Shown here piece by piece: positions 46,044-57,200 of a stretch of 64,000 nucleotides of DNA. The first letter of the stretch is position 1. Every line of letters starts with the position of its first letter. The position numbers and the translations under genes are program-made. The DNA comes from Termitomyces sp. T153 (Eukaryota; Basidiomycota; Agaricomycetes; Agaricales; Lyophyllaceae): contig JACKQL020000007.1 of the NCBI GenBank assembly GCA_018296165.2, forward strand, positions 682,001 to 746,000, written 5' to 3'. Under the pieces are notes generated by a model. The model saw only the letters and a program-made list of their open reading frames with translations, ran no database searches and had not been told where the DNA came from.

Positions 46044-48628
46044 ATGGAAGTCGATTATGACAGCCAAACATTCATGGAAATATCTTCTCAGCTCAAAGTA
46101 TTAACGGAAAGTGCACTCGAGGCCAACAAGGCTCATCAATATGCCCTCACCAGACACGCAGAACGCCTAATGGGTGAATTGCAGGAGTTGGACAAGCTTA
46201 TGGTGCGGATCTATTGACTTTTTTTTTTACGCGTGATGTTGTCATTCACAAAGTATCTATAGGATGCGGTCGCGACCGACGATATTGAAGATGATGTTGA
46301 TACCGAAGTCCAGATACCTGGCGCGGTCAAAGCTACAGGCCCATGCCCTGTCGCAGAGTTTTTGAAACCGGTACGGTAGTCACCATTCAAGTCGCGGTGG
46401 CTTTCTTATATGGTCTTATCTTAGGACTCGCCTTTCTATGAGGATGCATCACGAAGGTCACAGTATTTGAGTGATACCGTTGACCACCCCAGTATGTTTT
46501 ACATTCGCGACATAGAGTCAATCTCATGATCTTAGAGGACAGTGAAGGCCAAAGAGCTAGAGGCATTGGCAGAAGCGGTCAAGCAAGAGAATTTACGTCT
46601 CGAGGCATATGCATCTCAGCGGAGGTACGTCACTTGACCTCCTAGATTGATTTCCCTCGTCAATCTATTTGTAGTGGAGGAATTAACACCGAGTTTGACG
46701 TTGAGAATAATACCGAAGGTATCAACTGGTCCATTGTTGCCGAAAATGTAAGCCTTTTTCCTTGGCGCCATTCATGATCCAAGTCCATCTTTCCAAATTC
46801 AAGGTCAACAAAGCGTCTGGTTCGACGAACCGTACTGCAGACCAATGTCGTATAAAATGGCTTGGCGACCGACATCCCAGGATCAATCATGGTAGTTGGT
46901 CGCCGACTGAACTCGAGAAACTCAAGGACTTGGTATATGCTCAAACGCAAGCAAACGAAGGCAAGGTCAACTGGGCCCAGGTCGCCAATGAGCTCGGAGT
47001 AGGTCGCCCTCACAGTCCATGTATCCTGCCAACTCACCTTCATCGAGACAAACCGTACCCCAATCGATTGCATGCGTCATGGTGTTCAGCGCCAACGACA
47101 TGTTTGGAATCCCGATGCCGACAAAAGGCTCGCTGACGCTGTCAAGCTTTACGGCACGTACAACTGGAATATTGGTACAGTCTCACAAGGTGCTACGTAT
47201 ACTCTCGTACTCAAAATTCCTTCTCACTAGTCGCGCGCTACGTCTCCGAAGACGCCACCGCCTCCCAATGCCAAGTACGATACAGCCGCGTCATAGACCC
47301 GTCTCGCAAACGCGGGGCATGGGCCGACGATGAGTTTGCACGCCTCAAGGAGGCTGTGTCAGCGTACGGAAGTTCCTGGGTGGAGGTTGCGGCCTGTATG
47401 CCTGGCCGCACGAACGAACAGTGCCGCGAGCGTTGGACCGAGCACCTCAACCTCGCCAGTGCGGGAACAGTGTGGACTGAGGAACACGATCTGGTTTTGA
47501 TAAGGGCCGTCGGTGAGATTGGTAACCGGTGGAAAGAAATCAGTGCGAGAGTTGGGAATGGCACGACTAGTCAACAGGTGAGGGCTGTGACGTATCCACG
47601 TTTCAAATTCGTAAGGCTCAATTATGGTGTGCTCGTAGTGTCGAACTCGTTGGGAAAAGCTGAAGCGGTTGCAGGGGCACCAACAGGCAGGGGCACCAGC
47701 AGTTGGTGGCCCCTCGACACTCGCCCTAGAGACTCAACCGCCCGCTCCGAAGCCTAGGGGCCGTCCTCGAAAGAAAACCACTCCTGCGGGTACCGAAGCC
47801 CAAGAAGAGACCACGAGCTCGGCACCGTTAGCGCGTTCGAGACCTAGACCCAGGCCAATCGGCAAGGGTAAAGGCAAGGCAAAGGTTATCGAACCTGATG
47901 ATAGAGCCTCTACCTCTGCAACCGACTCGACACAAGGCCTTTCTGCGGATCAGCAAGGGCAAACGACTGTCCTTCCAGCTGTAAACGATGCTACCATCAT
48001 GGACGCTGCTACAGGTAAAAAGCGGGCATTAGACGAGACGGGCCAAGAGGTTGAGGCACCCTCCAGAAAGAGAAGGAGGACGATCATTTTCAAAAGTCAA
48101 GTTGCTACTCTTGATGATACGCCGCAACCTCCACCCAAGAAAGTCGGACGACCCCGAAACAGAGCGGTCCCAGAGACTTCTTCTGACAACGCAAACGATG
48201 CAAATACAACCTCTGCGGTCGAACCAAATCCTGAGCATCAAAGTCCACGCCTGAGACTCCGTCTTCGCACACGTACAAAATCGATACCTTCTGTCGAACC
48301 TCGACCCGATGCTGCTGCTGCTCCCGCCGATGACATAATGCCCGAACCGGTGACGACCCCACAAAGTAAGGCAGGACGCCACTTGCGTGCAAGGAAAGTC
48401 GTGATGTCTCTTGGAAGCGACGATCACAGTTCCGATGATGAATCAGTGAGGAGAGTCAAGACATCGAGAGGCAGAGGCCGGGGTAGAGGTAGGGGAAGGG
48501 GAAGAGGAAGAGGAAGCGGACGTTCTCAAGCCACTGTGGCGGTTGCTCATGAAGTGGAGAGTGATAACATGGATGCTGGAGGTGATGGACCAGTCAAAGT
48601 AGAACCACAACAATTGACAACGCCATAA
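46044..48628 (+). CDS. Multi-repeat Myb protein, SNAPC4-like, with AT-hook-like motifs
   Basis: Nuclear DNA-binding protein. The start ATG at 46044 gives MEVDYDSQTFMEISSQLKVL, a helical N-terminus. Five consecutive Myb-type repeats follow, the first incomplete: INWSIVAENV-type, then GSWSPTELEKLKDLV, VWNPDADKRLADAVKLYGTY, GAWADDEFARLKEAVSAYGS and TVWTEEHDLVLIRAVGEIGN with recognition helices such as RTNEQCRERWTEHL. A half repeat plus four repeats is the layout of SNAPC4, which binds the snRNA-gene proximal element. The C-terminal part is disordered with AT-hook-like KPRGRPRKK and VGRPRNR, and an RG-dipeptide run at about 48465-48530. About eight introns; stop TAA 48626-48628. SNAPC4 identity is inferred from repeat number. 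Confidence 0.72.
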
Positions 48629-48667
48629 TACAAGATGCTCTACATATTGTACAATATAAACCCATTA

Positions 48668-49687
48668 CTACCTGTTTGAAGGTTTCCATCGTTTACGTGG
48701 ATGGGCACTTAATTCCCAGTTGACGATATGGCCAAGGAGTTCGCCTTCCTCCTGGTTAGTGCTGTCCTCTGTCGCAACAAGGAGATTGCGCAGGGACTCT
48801 TGTACAAGGGCTGCTGTCTTGAGCTTCTTTTCGAGAGAGGGGAGTGCGGCCTTTTTGGGCGGTGATGCCTGAGTGTGGTCATGGTCAGAGGTTGGTTCAG
48901 CGCAAAAGGGGAGAAGAGACATACAGGCGTGCGGAGGTACGTGTGCTTGGGTGGGAGAGAGGGGAAGTATGAAGGTAGGAGGCGGAGTGTGAGGGGTACG
49001 GTTGGTGGTGCGCCCTCGTCGTCTGAGGGAAGGAGGTCGGGCGATGATGAGCGAGGGGGTGCTGGGAGCAGTGCTGGGGCGCCAACGCGCTTGTCTGCGA
49101 CGGCACAAGGTCGTTAGTTAGTTTTGGATGGATCAGAAGAGAAATGATTGCGTGCCGTGTTTCTTTCTTTTGCGTGTCTCGACTGTGGTAGTGCGCAATG
49201 CGTCGAGGCCGATACCCAGCTCGTTGCATGCGAGCAGGACGTCGGTTGCGATTATCCCTGCGCGGTTAGCTAGATTCGCGTATTCGTGCGCGCGCGCAAA
49301 GAGCTGTTCGACGACTGGACAGGGTGAGTGTGTGATATGGACGCAGCAGGGGGACGTACAGGCAACGACGTCGACTTCGATGTGGCGCACGGCGTCCTTT
49401 TTTGCAGCATCGAAGCCTGCGGCGCGGAGCTCTGCAGAGATGAGACGGTGGAGAGCACTGCTTGCGACGGACGGGGTTATGCTTGTGAGATCGGGGGGCT
49501 GAGGGGCCTCTGGGACGGGAGACGGTTTTGGTGGGTGGGCATGTGGGAACGGGGGGAAGTAGTGGGGCAGATTTGCAGCGGGGGAGGGGTAGTGCGAGGG
49601 GTAGTGCGAGTGCGCTGCGATGTAGGGATTGTACAGCGCCGGTGCCGCCGCCGTCGTTGTGTTCTCCGTTGATGGTGGTTGGTACAT
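48668..49687 (-). CDS. TAF8: TFIID subunit 8 (TAF8)
   Basis: Histone-fold subunit of the general transcription factor TFIID; it pairs with TAF10. The start at 49687 (MYQPPSTENTTTAAAPALYN) precedes a Pro/His/Tyr-rich N-terminus, then the histone fold: SSALHRLISAELRAAGFDAA, VEQLFARAHEYANLANRAGI and ATDVLLACNELGIGLDAL. The TAF8 C-terminal domain appears as LPSYFPSLPPKHTYLRTPA and, after an intron, LEKKLKTAALVQESLRNLL; the HTY-x-x-TP motif is diagnostic. The stop TAG is at 48668-48670 after KPSNR, 39 bp from the convergent Myb gene stop. Three introns. It shares a 30-bp start-to-start gap with riboflavin kinase. Confidence 0.85.
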
Positions 49688-49717
49688 GACTTGCGCTTTT
49701 GATCAACATCCACCACC

Positions 49718-50399
49718 ATGTCCGTCGCCGCTCCTGTACAGTTCCGCACCTCGCGTCCTCACATCGTCGGCCCAGACCGGCCAGAGCCACCGTTCCCCAT
49801 CCTCCTCCAGGGCGCCGTCAAGCACGGCTTCGGACGCGGTGGAAAAGATCTTGGCTGTCCCACTGGTCTGCGCTTATTCATGTTCTCCGTCTTGCTCAGC
49901 TGCCCATTCTCTCCCAGCAAACCTCCCTGATGACTCCATCATACCCATGAGCTCTGTCGCACAACCTGGTGTTTACTACGGCTACGCTCAGATAATACCC
50001 AACGATACGCTACGACCCGAGGACACTACCGTCCTGCCCATGGTCATGAGTCTTGGCTGGAATCCATTTTACAAAAATGAGCGGCTCAGTGCGGTATGTA
50101 TGACTCTCTCGACATCATCCACCGTTGAACCTTGGTCAGGAAATCCACATCATGCACGACTTTCAGTCCGACTTTTATGACCTTGAGATGCGCGCAGTCG
50201 TGCTGGGCTATATCCGACCAGAGCTGGATTACACCTCGCGCGGTGCGTTGTGCCTCGTTTGTCTGTTGCTGATATTCACTGTGTTGTAGAGGCCTTGATT
50301 GACGATATTAATACTGACAAGCGTGTGGCGTTGAACTCGCTCGACCGACCAGCATATCAAGCGTTTACAAAGCACGAGCATTTCCGAATATTAGATTAG
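49718..50399 (+). CDS. FMN1: Riboflavin kinase (Fmn1)
   Basis: Phosphorylates riboflavin to FMN. The start ATG at 49718 gives [20 protein letters not shown]. The six-stranded barrel motifs are clear: [20 protein letters not shown] (with the PTAN Thr-Asn at the Mg/ATP site, split by an intron), then [45 protein letters not shown] and [11 protein letters not shown]. The C-terminal helix is [20 protein letters not shown], ending RILD, TAG 50397-50399. About 180 residues, normal for the family. Three short introns. Confidence 0.93.
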
Positions 50400-50489
50400 A
50401 GCGTGTAATATTTTTGAGCATGATACATAGACAGCCTGCCGACCATCCGTCAAGCCAATGATGCAATATTGTAGAAAATAACATACCTT

Positions 50490-51083
50490 CTACAGACGAC
50501 GTGCCTTCTTTGACCGCGTACCGCCAATCTTTATAGGAGTCCTGTCGGTAACAGATCTCACCAGCTTGCGCACGTTGTCTCCCTCAGACGTCAACAGTGC
50601 CTTATGCATCGCATCCCTGCCCTGACCAAAACCCTTGAAATACAAATCGATCTCAAAGTGGGTATGTTCTTTCAATTCCGCAATCCTCTTAAAGATGCGG
50701 ACAGCACACTGGTAGCCCGCCTCGTAGCTGGAGCGGTTGACCTTCTTGAAGCCGCACGAACCGCCAGAGAAAGCGGCGACGGGGTGAAAGTCGTCGGTCA
50801 TGAGTGTTGTTATTGTGTTGTTGCGCGTCGACTGGCAGTAAAGGCTATAACGCGGGACTTTGGTGGCAAAAGACGCTACGATGTCCATGTCGAGAGGGTT
50901 TAATTTTGGGGAAGGATGTTTGGGCGCAGGATATTGGGTGCCAACGGGTGGTTTGGAATGTTCGATCGCGTCTATAAGCGTTGAAATGGCGTTAAACATG
51001 GGTTTTTGGGAGTCGGTGGGGGGAACGGTGGAATAGAGAGCTCGGGCATGGGTAGGGACGACGCGCACGCAGCGGGCGAGCAT
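50490..51083 (-). CDS. Mitochondrial small ribosomal subunit protein uS11m
   Basis: Mitoribosomal protein of the S11 family (yeast Mrps18-type). ATG 51083 gives MLARCVRVVPTHARALYSTV, an arginine-rich, acid-free mitochondrial presequence with a typical YS processing region. The intronless frame then shows uS11 blocks: STRNNTITTLMTDDFHPVAA, SGGSCGFKKVNRSSYEAGYQ, CAVRIFKRIAEL, FKGFGQGRDAMHKAL and VRSVTDRTPIKIGGTRSKKA with the basic end RRL (stop 50490-50492). The same frame is open upstream to 51395, but the ATG at 51083 is favoured by the presequence. Divergent from QCR9 with 98 bp between starts. Confidence 0.88.
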   Translation of the reverse strand: MLARCVRVVPTHARALYSTVPPTDSQKPMFNAISTLIDAIEHSKPPVGTQYPAPKHPSPKLNPLDMDIVASFATKVPRYSLYCQSTRNNTITTLMTDDFHPVAAFSGGSCGFKKVNRSSYEAGYQCAVRIFKRIAELKEHTHFEIDLYFKGFGQGRDAMHKALLTSEGDNVRKLVRSVTDRTPIKIGGTRSKKARRL

Positions 51084-51181
51084 TGTGGGTCTGGCCTGAA
51101 AATGTCTCTTCAAACTCCGATCGCTCTTTCCGGAACCCGTCGGGCAGCTTTCTCGTCCTCGTTCTCCCAACTGATAAAACA

Positions 51182-51517
51182 ATGGCGGTGCGTGGTTCTT
51201 GCTGCTGCCTTGCGTGCTTGACTGAACTGTCGCCTGCAGTTCACTACCACGCTGTACCACACGATCTTCAAGCGAAACAGTGGGTTGTCTTGCGCCTCGT
51301 CTGGTGAGTCTCTGACGGGCCACAGGTGTCTTTGTGACGAGTATCTTTGCGGGCGCATTCGCCTTTGGCATTGGGTTCGACATGGGTGTCAGCAAGTTCT
51401 ACGACTCGTGGAACAAGGGGGTGCGTTTTATTCTGACGGAGACTGGGACGTCTGTTTACACGGCTACTGCAGAAACAATGGAAGGACATCCGTGATAAAT
51501 ACGTTACGGCAGAGTAG
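51182..51517 (+). CDS. QCR9: Ubiquinol-cytochrome c reductase subunit 9 (Qcr9)
   Basis: Small single-pass subunit of respiratory complex III. Four tiny exons: ATGGCG alone (51182-51187), then FTTTLYHTIFKRN, then SVFVTSIFAGAFAFGIGFDM plus GVSKFYDSWNKG, then KQWKDIRDKYVTAE and TAG 51515-51517. This gives 61 residues, the usual Qcr9 size, with the family pattern LYxTxFKRNxxFVxxIFAGAF, FD and NKGKxWKDI. All junctions are GT-AG and in frame. Such a gene would be missed by ORF-length filters. Confidence 0.88.
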
Positions 51518-51611
51518 ACGGCGGCGGGGCTATGATAAAACGAGGCGTAATAGTAGCTAGAAATTTACTTGTTGAGGTGACGTGTGACGTGTGACCAGTT
51601 GAGAAGAGACC

Positions 51612-52515
51612 ATGTCGTCGCCGCCACGCCGGCGCTTGGACGTCGCCATGGACGTCGACCAGAGCCCGTCCGCAAAGGTCGTCATCATCACCAACCTCAC
51701 CCGCAACGTCGCCGAGTCCCACCTCCAGACCATCTTCTCCTTCTACGGCCCCATCACAAAAATCGACCTCCCAGTCTACGGAAAATGTAATGTCGTTGTC
51801 GCCGTCTTCGACGCCCTCTAACCTGTTTGCAGCCGGCCAGAACCGCGGCAAGGCAGCTCTCGAGTTCGCAGACTCCCCGTCCGCGCACAAGGCCTTCACC
51901 CACATGGACGGCGGCCAGCTCGACGGCGCCACCCTCAAGCTCGAGCTCTCGACGCTCCCCGTCCGCTCCCGCTCACCGACCCCGCCGCCCCCGCCCCCCG
52001 CACGCCCCCGTGGCCCGCCCCCTCGTCGTGCAGGCCGTGGCCCCCGCACGCCCTCCCGCTCGCGTTCCCGCACCCGCTCTCGCTCCAGGTCCCCCCCGTA
52101 CCGTCGACGCGGCGACTACCCACCCCCGCGCGACGCCTTCCGCGACCGCCCCTACGCACGCCGTGGCCCCCCTCCACGTGCACCATACCGCGGCCGCCCC
52201 TCCCCAAGCCGCTCCCGCTCCCCGCCCCGTCGTTCAGGCGCTGCTCTCGGCCCACGCCGTCGCTCCCCCAGCTACTCCCGTGGCGGCTACGGCCGCGGTC
52301 GCAGGTCCAGGTCTCGCAGCTATTCTGTGCGTTCCAGCCGTTCCCGCACACGATCTTTCTCCCGCTCCAGGTCTAGGTCCAGGTCCATGTCGTATTCGTC
52401 CTACTCGAGGTACAGCCGTAGTCGATCCAGGTCCAGGAGCGTCAGTCGTGGCAGGAGAAGCAACAGTCGTGATGATATCAGGGACAGCAGATCCCGCTCT
52501 CCAAAAGCTTTGTAG
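51612..52515 (+). CDS. RNPS1-like SR protein (RRM plus RS domain)
   Basis: Nuclear RNA-binding protein resembling RNPS1, a splicing and exon-junction-associated factor. The start ATG at 51612 gives MSSPPRRRLDVAMDVDQSPS. The RRM begins VVIITNLTRNVAESHL (RNP2) with FSFYGPITKIDLPVYGK, and after a 45-nt intron RNP1-like GKAALEFADSPSAHKAF and LDGATLKLELSTLPV. The rest is a long RS domain of RS, SP and RG dipeptides with a poly-Pro stretch; it ends RSRSPKAL, TAG 52513-52515. The coding strand is very C-rich, which produces long spurious frames on the other strand. Confidence 0.87.
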
Positions 52516-52692
52516 TAAAATATTCTATTGGACAATGTACTCTTTTTTTTTTTTGACGATAATTACATTGCAAGAGGTATACATCGAAATGGTATATATA
52601 TGTTATCAGTCACTCGCCAGTGAATCAGTGTCAGCAAGGAATGGCCTGGCCAGCAAGAGTTCAGATCTTCCCAGGTGTGCAAATGGAACGAC

Positions 52693-55600
52693 TCACGCGT
52701 ATTCATAATCGTGTCTAATAGCAGTTGACATCCACTCTTCATCTGCCTCTTGTTGAGAGAATCCTGAACCACCAGCAATGCTCAGAACTACAGGCAAAAG
52801 AACAAGTCCATGAAGAGCTCCAGAAACAATAAGTGTAAGCCACATCCGGAAGTAATAGATCTTGACAACAGATTAGCTTCGAAAAGTGAGCATCCAACGC
52901 AAAAGGCACACCTCGAGTAGCTTGGAGCGAGTTAGCGCAAGTACAGACATGCCGATAAGCTTTGTAAAAGTGATCCCCGACAAAACCTAAAACACCCCAA
53001 CTTTAGCACAAAGCCAAAAAGAACAAAACTATGTTAGCCTCACCGACGGCCCGATATCGACCAACGCAGTCCACATCCGCTCATCGCGTTCCTTCTGGCC
53101 CGCTGGATGATCAATCGGCAGCCCCGATCCCGCACTCATAAACGCCCTCGCTACATGTGCGCAAAACTCGACTGCGATCCCCAACGATATAACCAAATTG
53201 ACCAGACTGATCGCATTCAAGCTGATACCCCACAGCGGCATCACGCCCATCACAGAAACGACGGTCAGCACAACGACTCCAGTAACGATTGACCCGCTGC
53301 GCCAGCTTCCAAGGAGCAACGCGGTCACCACGAGCACAGCCGCGAGCCCAAGTCCAAGCACCTCCTGCGTAATCGCGACGATATGCGCATACTGATCAAA
53401 GAACACATAAAATAGAGAATACGGGAACACATCCGCGCCCGTACGCCTGGAGATGTCGTCTGCTACACGGTGTGCCGCCGCGAACGCATTGACGAAATCC
53501 TCCTGCGACTTTAGTGGCGCATGGAACGTCCGGAAATGAGACGCTTGCACCTTGTCCCCGTCTTCAGATATCGAGAGCGCAGAGCCGAACGAAGCCTTGC
53601 CTGCAAGAGGGCACTCTTCTGTTGTCGGCGAAATAAGCCACTGCTTCACATAACGCATAAACTCTTGATTCTCAGGCAGGCCCTCCATCGTGATGTTCCA
53701 TGCAGGCGTCTTGTTCAGGTAACATGGTCGGCAGAGCCGCGAATTATCGCGTGGCCCACAAAAGACGTCGGGGTTTGCCTTGCGCACACGACAACACTCT
53801 TCCTTACCTGGATCTAGCCAGCCTAGGAAATCGTCGATCCAGGAAGCGCTGGGTTCTGATATGAAGGAAGCTTCAGGACGCTTGCGTTCTGCCTCTAGCG
53901 TATTGGCGACGGAAAATTCTTGGCAGGTTGTGAATCTTGCACAGAGAGCTTGCTGGCCGGATCGTTGAGTGACGTCGATATCGCGAGACACAAAGTAGAC
54001 GGGGGGCCCAACATCGAGGTACGCGTCGAGGTTGTTAAAGTAATCGACGAGATACGAATCAGAAGGCAGTGCCAGCCTCTGATCTTCAAACAGCCCGTCA
54101 AAATCTGAATTCGAAAAAAAAGGATTAAAGAAAAGACCCACCGAGACCAAGTTCGAGATGTTGAATTGAAATTACAGAAGCAACAAAGACACCCATGAAC
54201 GTGATCGTAACAAATCCTTTCGTGAACGGTTTCAACAAAAATGGCGCATAGTAACGGCGAATGAAGCGCCCAATTCTACCCAAACCACTTCCAGTGACCG
54301 GTCCTTCCATAAGCGCAATCCGAGAAGGGAGTCTAATGCACGGCAAGCAATCAACACGGCTCGCTTCGAATCGTCTCAAGTCCAAGAGCAAGGCACTAAC
54401 AAAGACCGTCACTTGGAGCATCGCATTCAAAAGCACACTTCCTGCTGCATAGAGCGCAAAATTCCGCACAGCAGGCATGGGTACAAGAGCGCCGAGAGAA
54501 AAGGCTACAGTTTCCGTGATTGTGCTCAAGAGAATGGACGGGCCCATCCTGGCCAGGGTACGAGCTACGCGTTCTTCGGCGGGCAAGTACTGTGGCACGG
54601 ATACTGTGTCAACATCTTCACGGACAGACGACGCGTACGGAGAACGATACGAAAAAGTCGGCGACATCGGAGTGCTTCCTCCCTGGGACGCAGGGATCAC
54701 TGCATTAGGTCCATGAAGTAAGTTTTGGCGATCGAGTTCATGAACGAGAATGAAAACGTTGTCGACACCCACTGCGAGAACAAGGAACGGAATGACTTCT
54801 GCAATGATTAAAGTCACTTTGACTTCCATCAATGAGAAGAATCCGACAGACGAGGAGACGGAGAGGATGACGAGAGCGATGCCGAATAGGCCGAGTGCAA
54901 ACTTTGATCCTGTGAATAAACTACGAGGAAGGCGTGGTAAGATGTGTGGCACTGTCTGAGAATCGACGGACACGGATGATGAGGTCACGCTAGATCGCTT
55001 GAACAGCCCGGGGAAGTTGCGCGCCCAAATGGCAAGAGAGGCAAAGACACCTTGTTCTTCGCGAACAACGGTACCGGCTCCTAGAGTTAACGAGACGTAG
55101 AGGAACATAGCCAAGTAGGACAAGACGACAATTTTGACATCGGTATTAGTACTCTTGTTGATTTCCTCCTCGAGCGATACACCCGTCGAAAAAGCGATAT
55201 GCAAGCCTGCTTCATCGCCGGACCGTTCACTCAGATCTGTAAGATATGTGCGGAGAGTCTGCTCCCACTCCATAGCTTTCGCCTGGACCGCACTGTCCAA
55301 AGAATCCGAGACCACATATGTCACTACGAACGCTTCGGCGTCAACAAACATCTGACGTCCATTTTCGTCGCTTGGAACACCTCCCAGGACAAATTGAGGA
55401 GCAAGCGGTTGTTGGAAATCCGGAAGGCATTCCACTGGTGATCGGGCGCATCCGTCTAGATGTTTCGCCCACGTATCCTCGTCGTAATACTCAAGTTCGT
55501 TTCCAAACCAGGCAGCAATAGATTGAACAACACATGCTCCTCGAGGGCCAGCGGGTTTAAAGCAAACATCTGTGAGTTGATATCCACTTGGTGAGCGTAG

Positions 55601-57002
55601 CCTACGTATATCTTCTTCAACCTTGAACCAATATTTAAGACGATCCCAGGACAAAACAGGCGTGTTTATCGCTTGATTATCAAATACCGGGGCAGAAGTC
55701 ACAAAAATCTGTTCCGTGCGATAAAAAGGCCCAAAATTCTCGTCAAAGAATTCCTTCTGTAGCTTGCTCTCCGAAGTAGGCGCAACCCACAACCGCACGG
55801 GGTCCGTCTCGATCTCGAATTTCCGCCATCCGATATTAAGGAGTCCAACGAGGAGAAAGACACCAGAAAATGTGAGCCATGGTGATGTTGCGGCAAAGAG
55901 GCCTAGTCTATAAAAGCCATGGCGTAGGAAGGTGTTTATGGGGTATTGGCGAGGCTGAAGTGTTTCATCAGGGTCTAATAGAGTTGCTCCTCGACCGAGG
56001 TTTCGCGACTCGGACTGTGTCCCCAGCGAATCATCGTCAAGGTATTGTGCCAAAGAGCTCTGGCCAACGAGTCCGCGTGTGTGTAATCTGGGGGAAGCTG
56101 TGTCCTCTGACAATGCGACACGTTCATATGATCTCTCGCGACGCTTACGGATAGAAGTTGAGATGAAGTATCCAGAGAGGAAACTAAGCACCGCTAATGC
56201 ATAGCCGAGGAGAAGCACGAAAGTGAGGCAAGATACTGTACCAACATGGCATGTAGGCCCTGCGTTTGGTGCTGCGACGGGTGGTAAGGAAGGACATATC
56301 GAAGGACAATCGACACATGTGCAGCGGCTCGCAAGGTCGTTGTCAGCACATCCTCGTGGTGCGAGGTTCAGGGGAGTGAGCTCCGGAGGAGTCGTCTCCG
56401 GAAAGTCGATCTGGAAAGGACTACCAATTGGTTTCTCATCGCCCAAATACTTGAAGAATTCATGATAGGTCGATGCGCCGCCTCCAATCAGCTCCATGGC
56501 ATAACCATTAGTAGTCCCAACCTGTACATCCTTGCAACTATTATAGAACCCCTCGCCAAACTGCTGTTCAACATGAAAATCGACTGACTTTACGGCAGTT
56601 TGTCCAGTGTTGCTTTGCTGCGTGGAAGTGATATTGACAAAAGAGCCTTGCTCGGGAGAACAGGTGAATGAACAGAAGAAAGACCGGAAGTTGTTCCGGC
56701 AGGCTGGGCAGGCTGAAATGAGAGGCTCGACTTGGTTGAAATTGTCTCGGAGCGTTTGGACTTGCTCTTTGGTGCAGCAGACGGGGCCTTTGGCAAATTC
56801 AGAGCCACAGGTCTGCACTAACAGCGCTCGGGCGCTGTCATCGGGCTACGACGAGGTAAGAAACTCGAGTGATGGCTCCAAATAGTATATTGCGTACCTC
56901 GACTGGCGAGCCATCATACGGACAAGGCAAAGACTTGCCGAAGAAACCTTTGCTGCCGCAGGTATCCCGCATGACACACCGTCCATCGTCATTTTTGGGC
57001 AT
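52693..57002 (-). CDS. NCR1: Niemann-Pick type C1-related sterol transporter (Ncr1)
   Basis: Large vacuolar/lysosomal membrane protein that moves sterol from the lumen into the membrane. The model start at 57002 (MPKNDDGRC) lacks a signal peptide, which the family should have. The N-terminal Cys-rich sterol-binding domain is clear (VMRDTCGSKGFFGKSLPCPY, VCCTKEQVQTLRDNF, CPACRNNFRSFFCSFTCSPE). Then PNxxxR-type middle luminal domain and the sterol-sensing domain (FLVLAVGVDNVFILVHELDR, LLSTITETVAFSLGALVPMP). A second RND-like half follows (GISLNAISLVNLVISLGIAV, EFCAHVARAFM), and the end is DEEWMSTAIRHDYEYA, TGA 52693-52695. Thirteen or so membrane segments; about 1,330 residues; few introns, with one exon of 2.7 kb. 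Confidence 0.92.
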
Positions 57003-57200
57003 TGTAGTGAAGTTTAATATATCTCAGAGAGGAGAGGATATACGTGAGACGACTTGAAAGGCAGCGTCAGAGCATGTAAGCCCGACGAGTTTATGGAGCT
57101 CTTAGTCTACTTATACTTAGATGACGCGCCATGAATACCGCCTTGAAACCACGTGTTCAGGTCCGGCCCGACACATGTAAAACTCTCTCTCTCCTCGACC

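Noticed and set aside
49266..49790. Overlapping frames of up to 174 codons in and around TAF8
   Set aside because: Shadows of the TAF8 coding region in other frames, with Arg/Pro-rich nonsense composition.
51504..52351. Long minus-strand open frames (189 and 138 codons) opposite the SR protein
   Set aside because: They mirror the C-rich RS-repeat codons of the plus-strand gene, are Gly/Arg low complexity and show no domain; the RRM is clearly on the plus strand.
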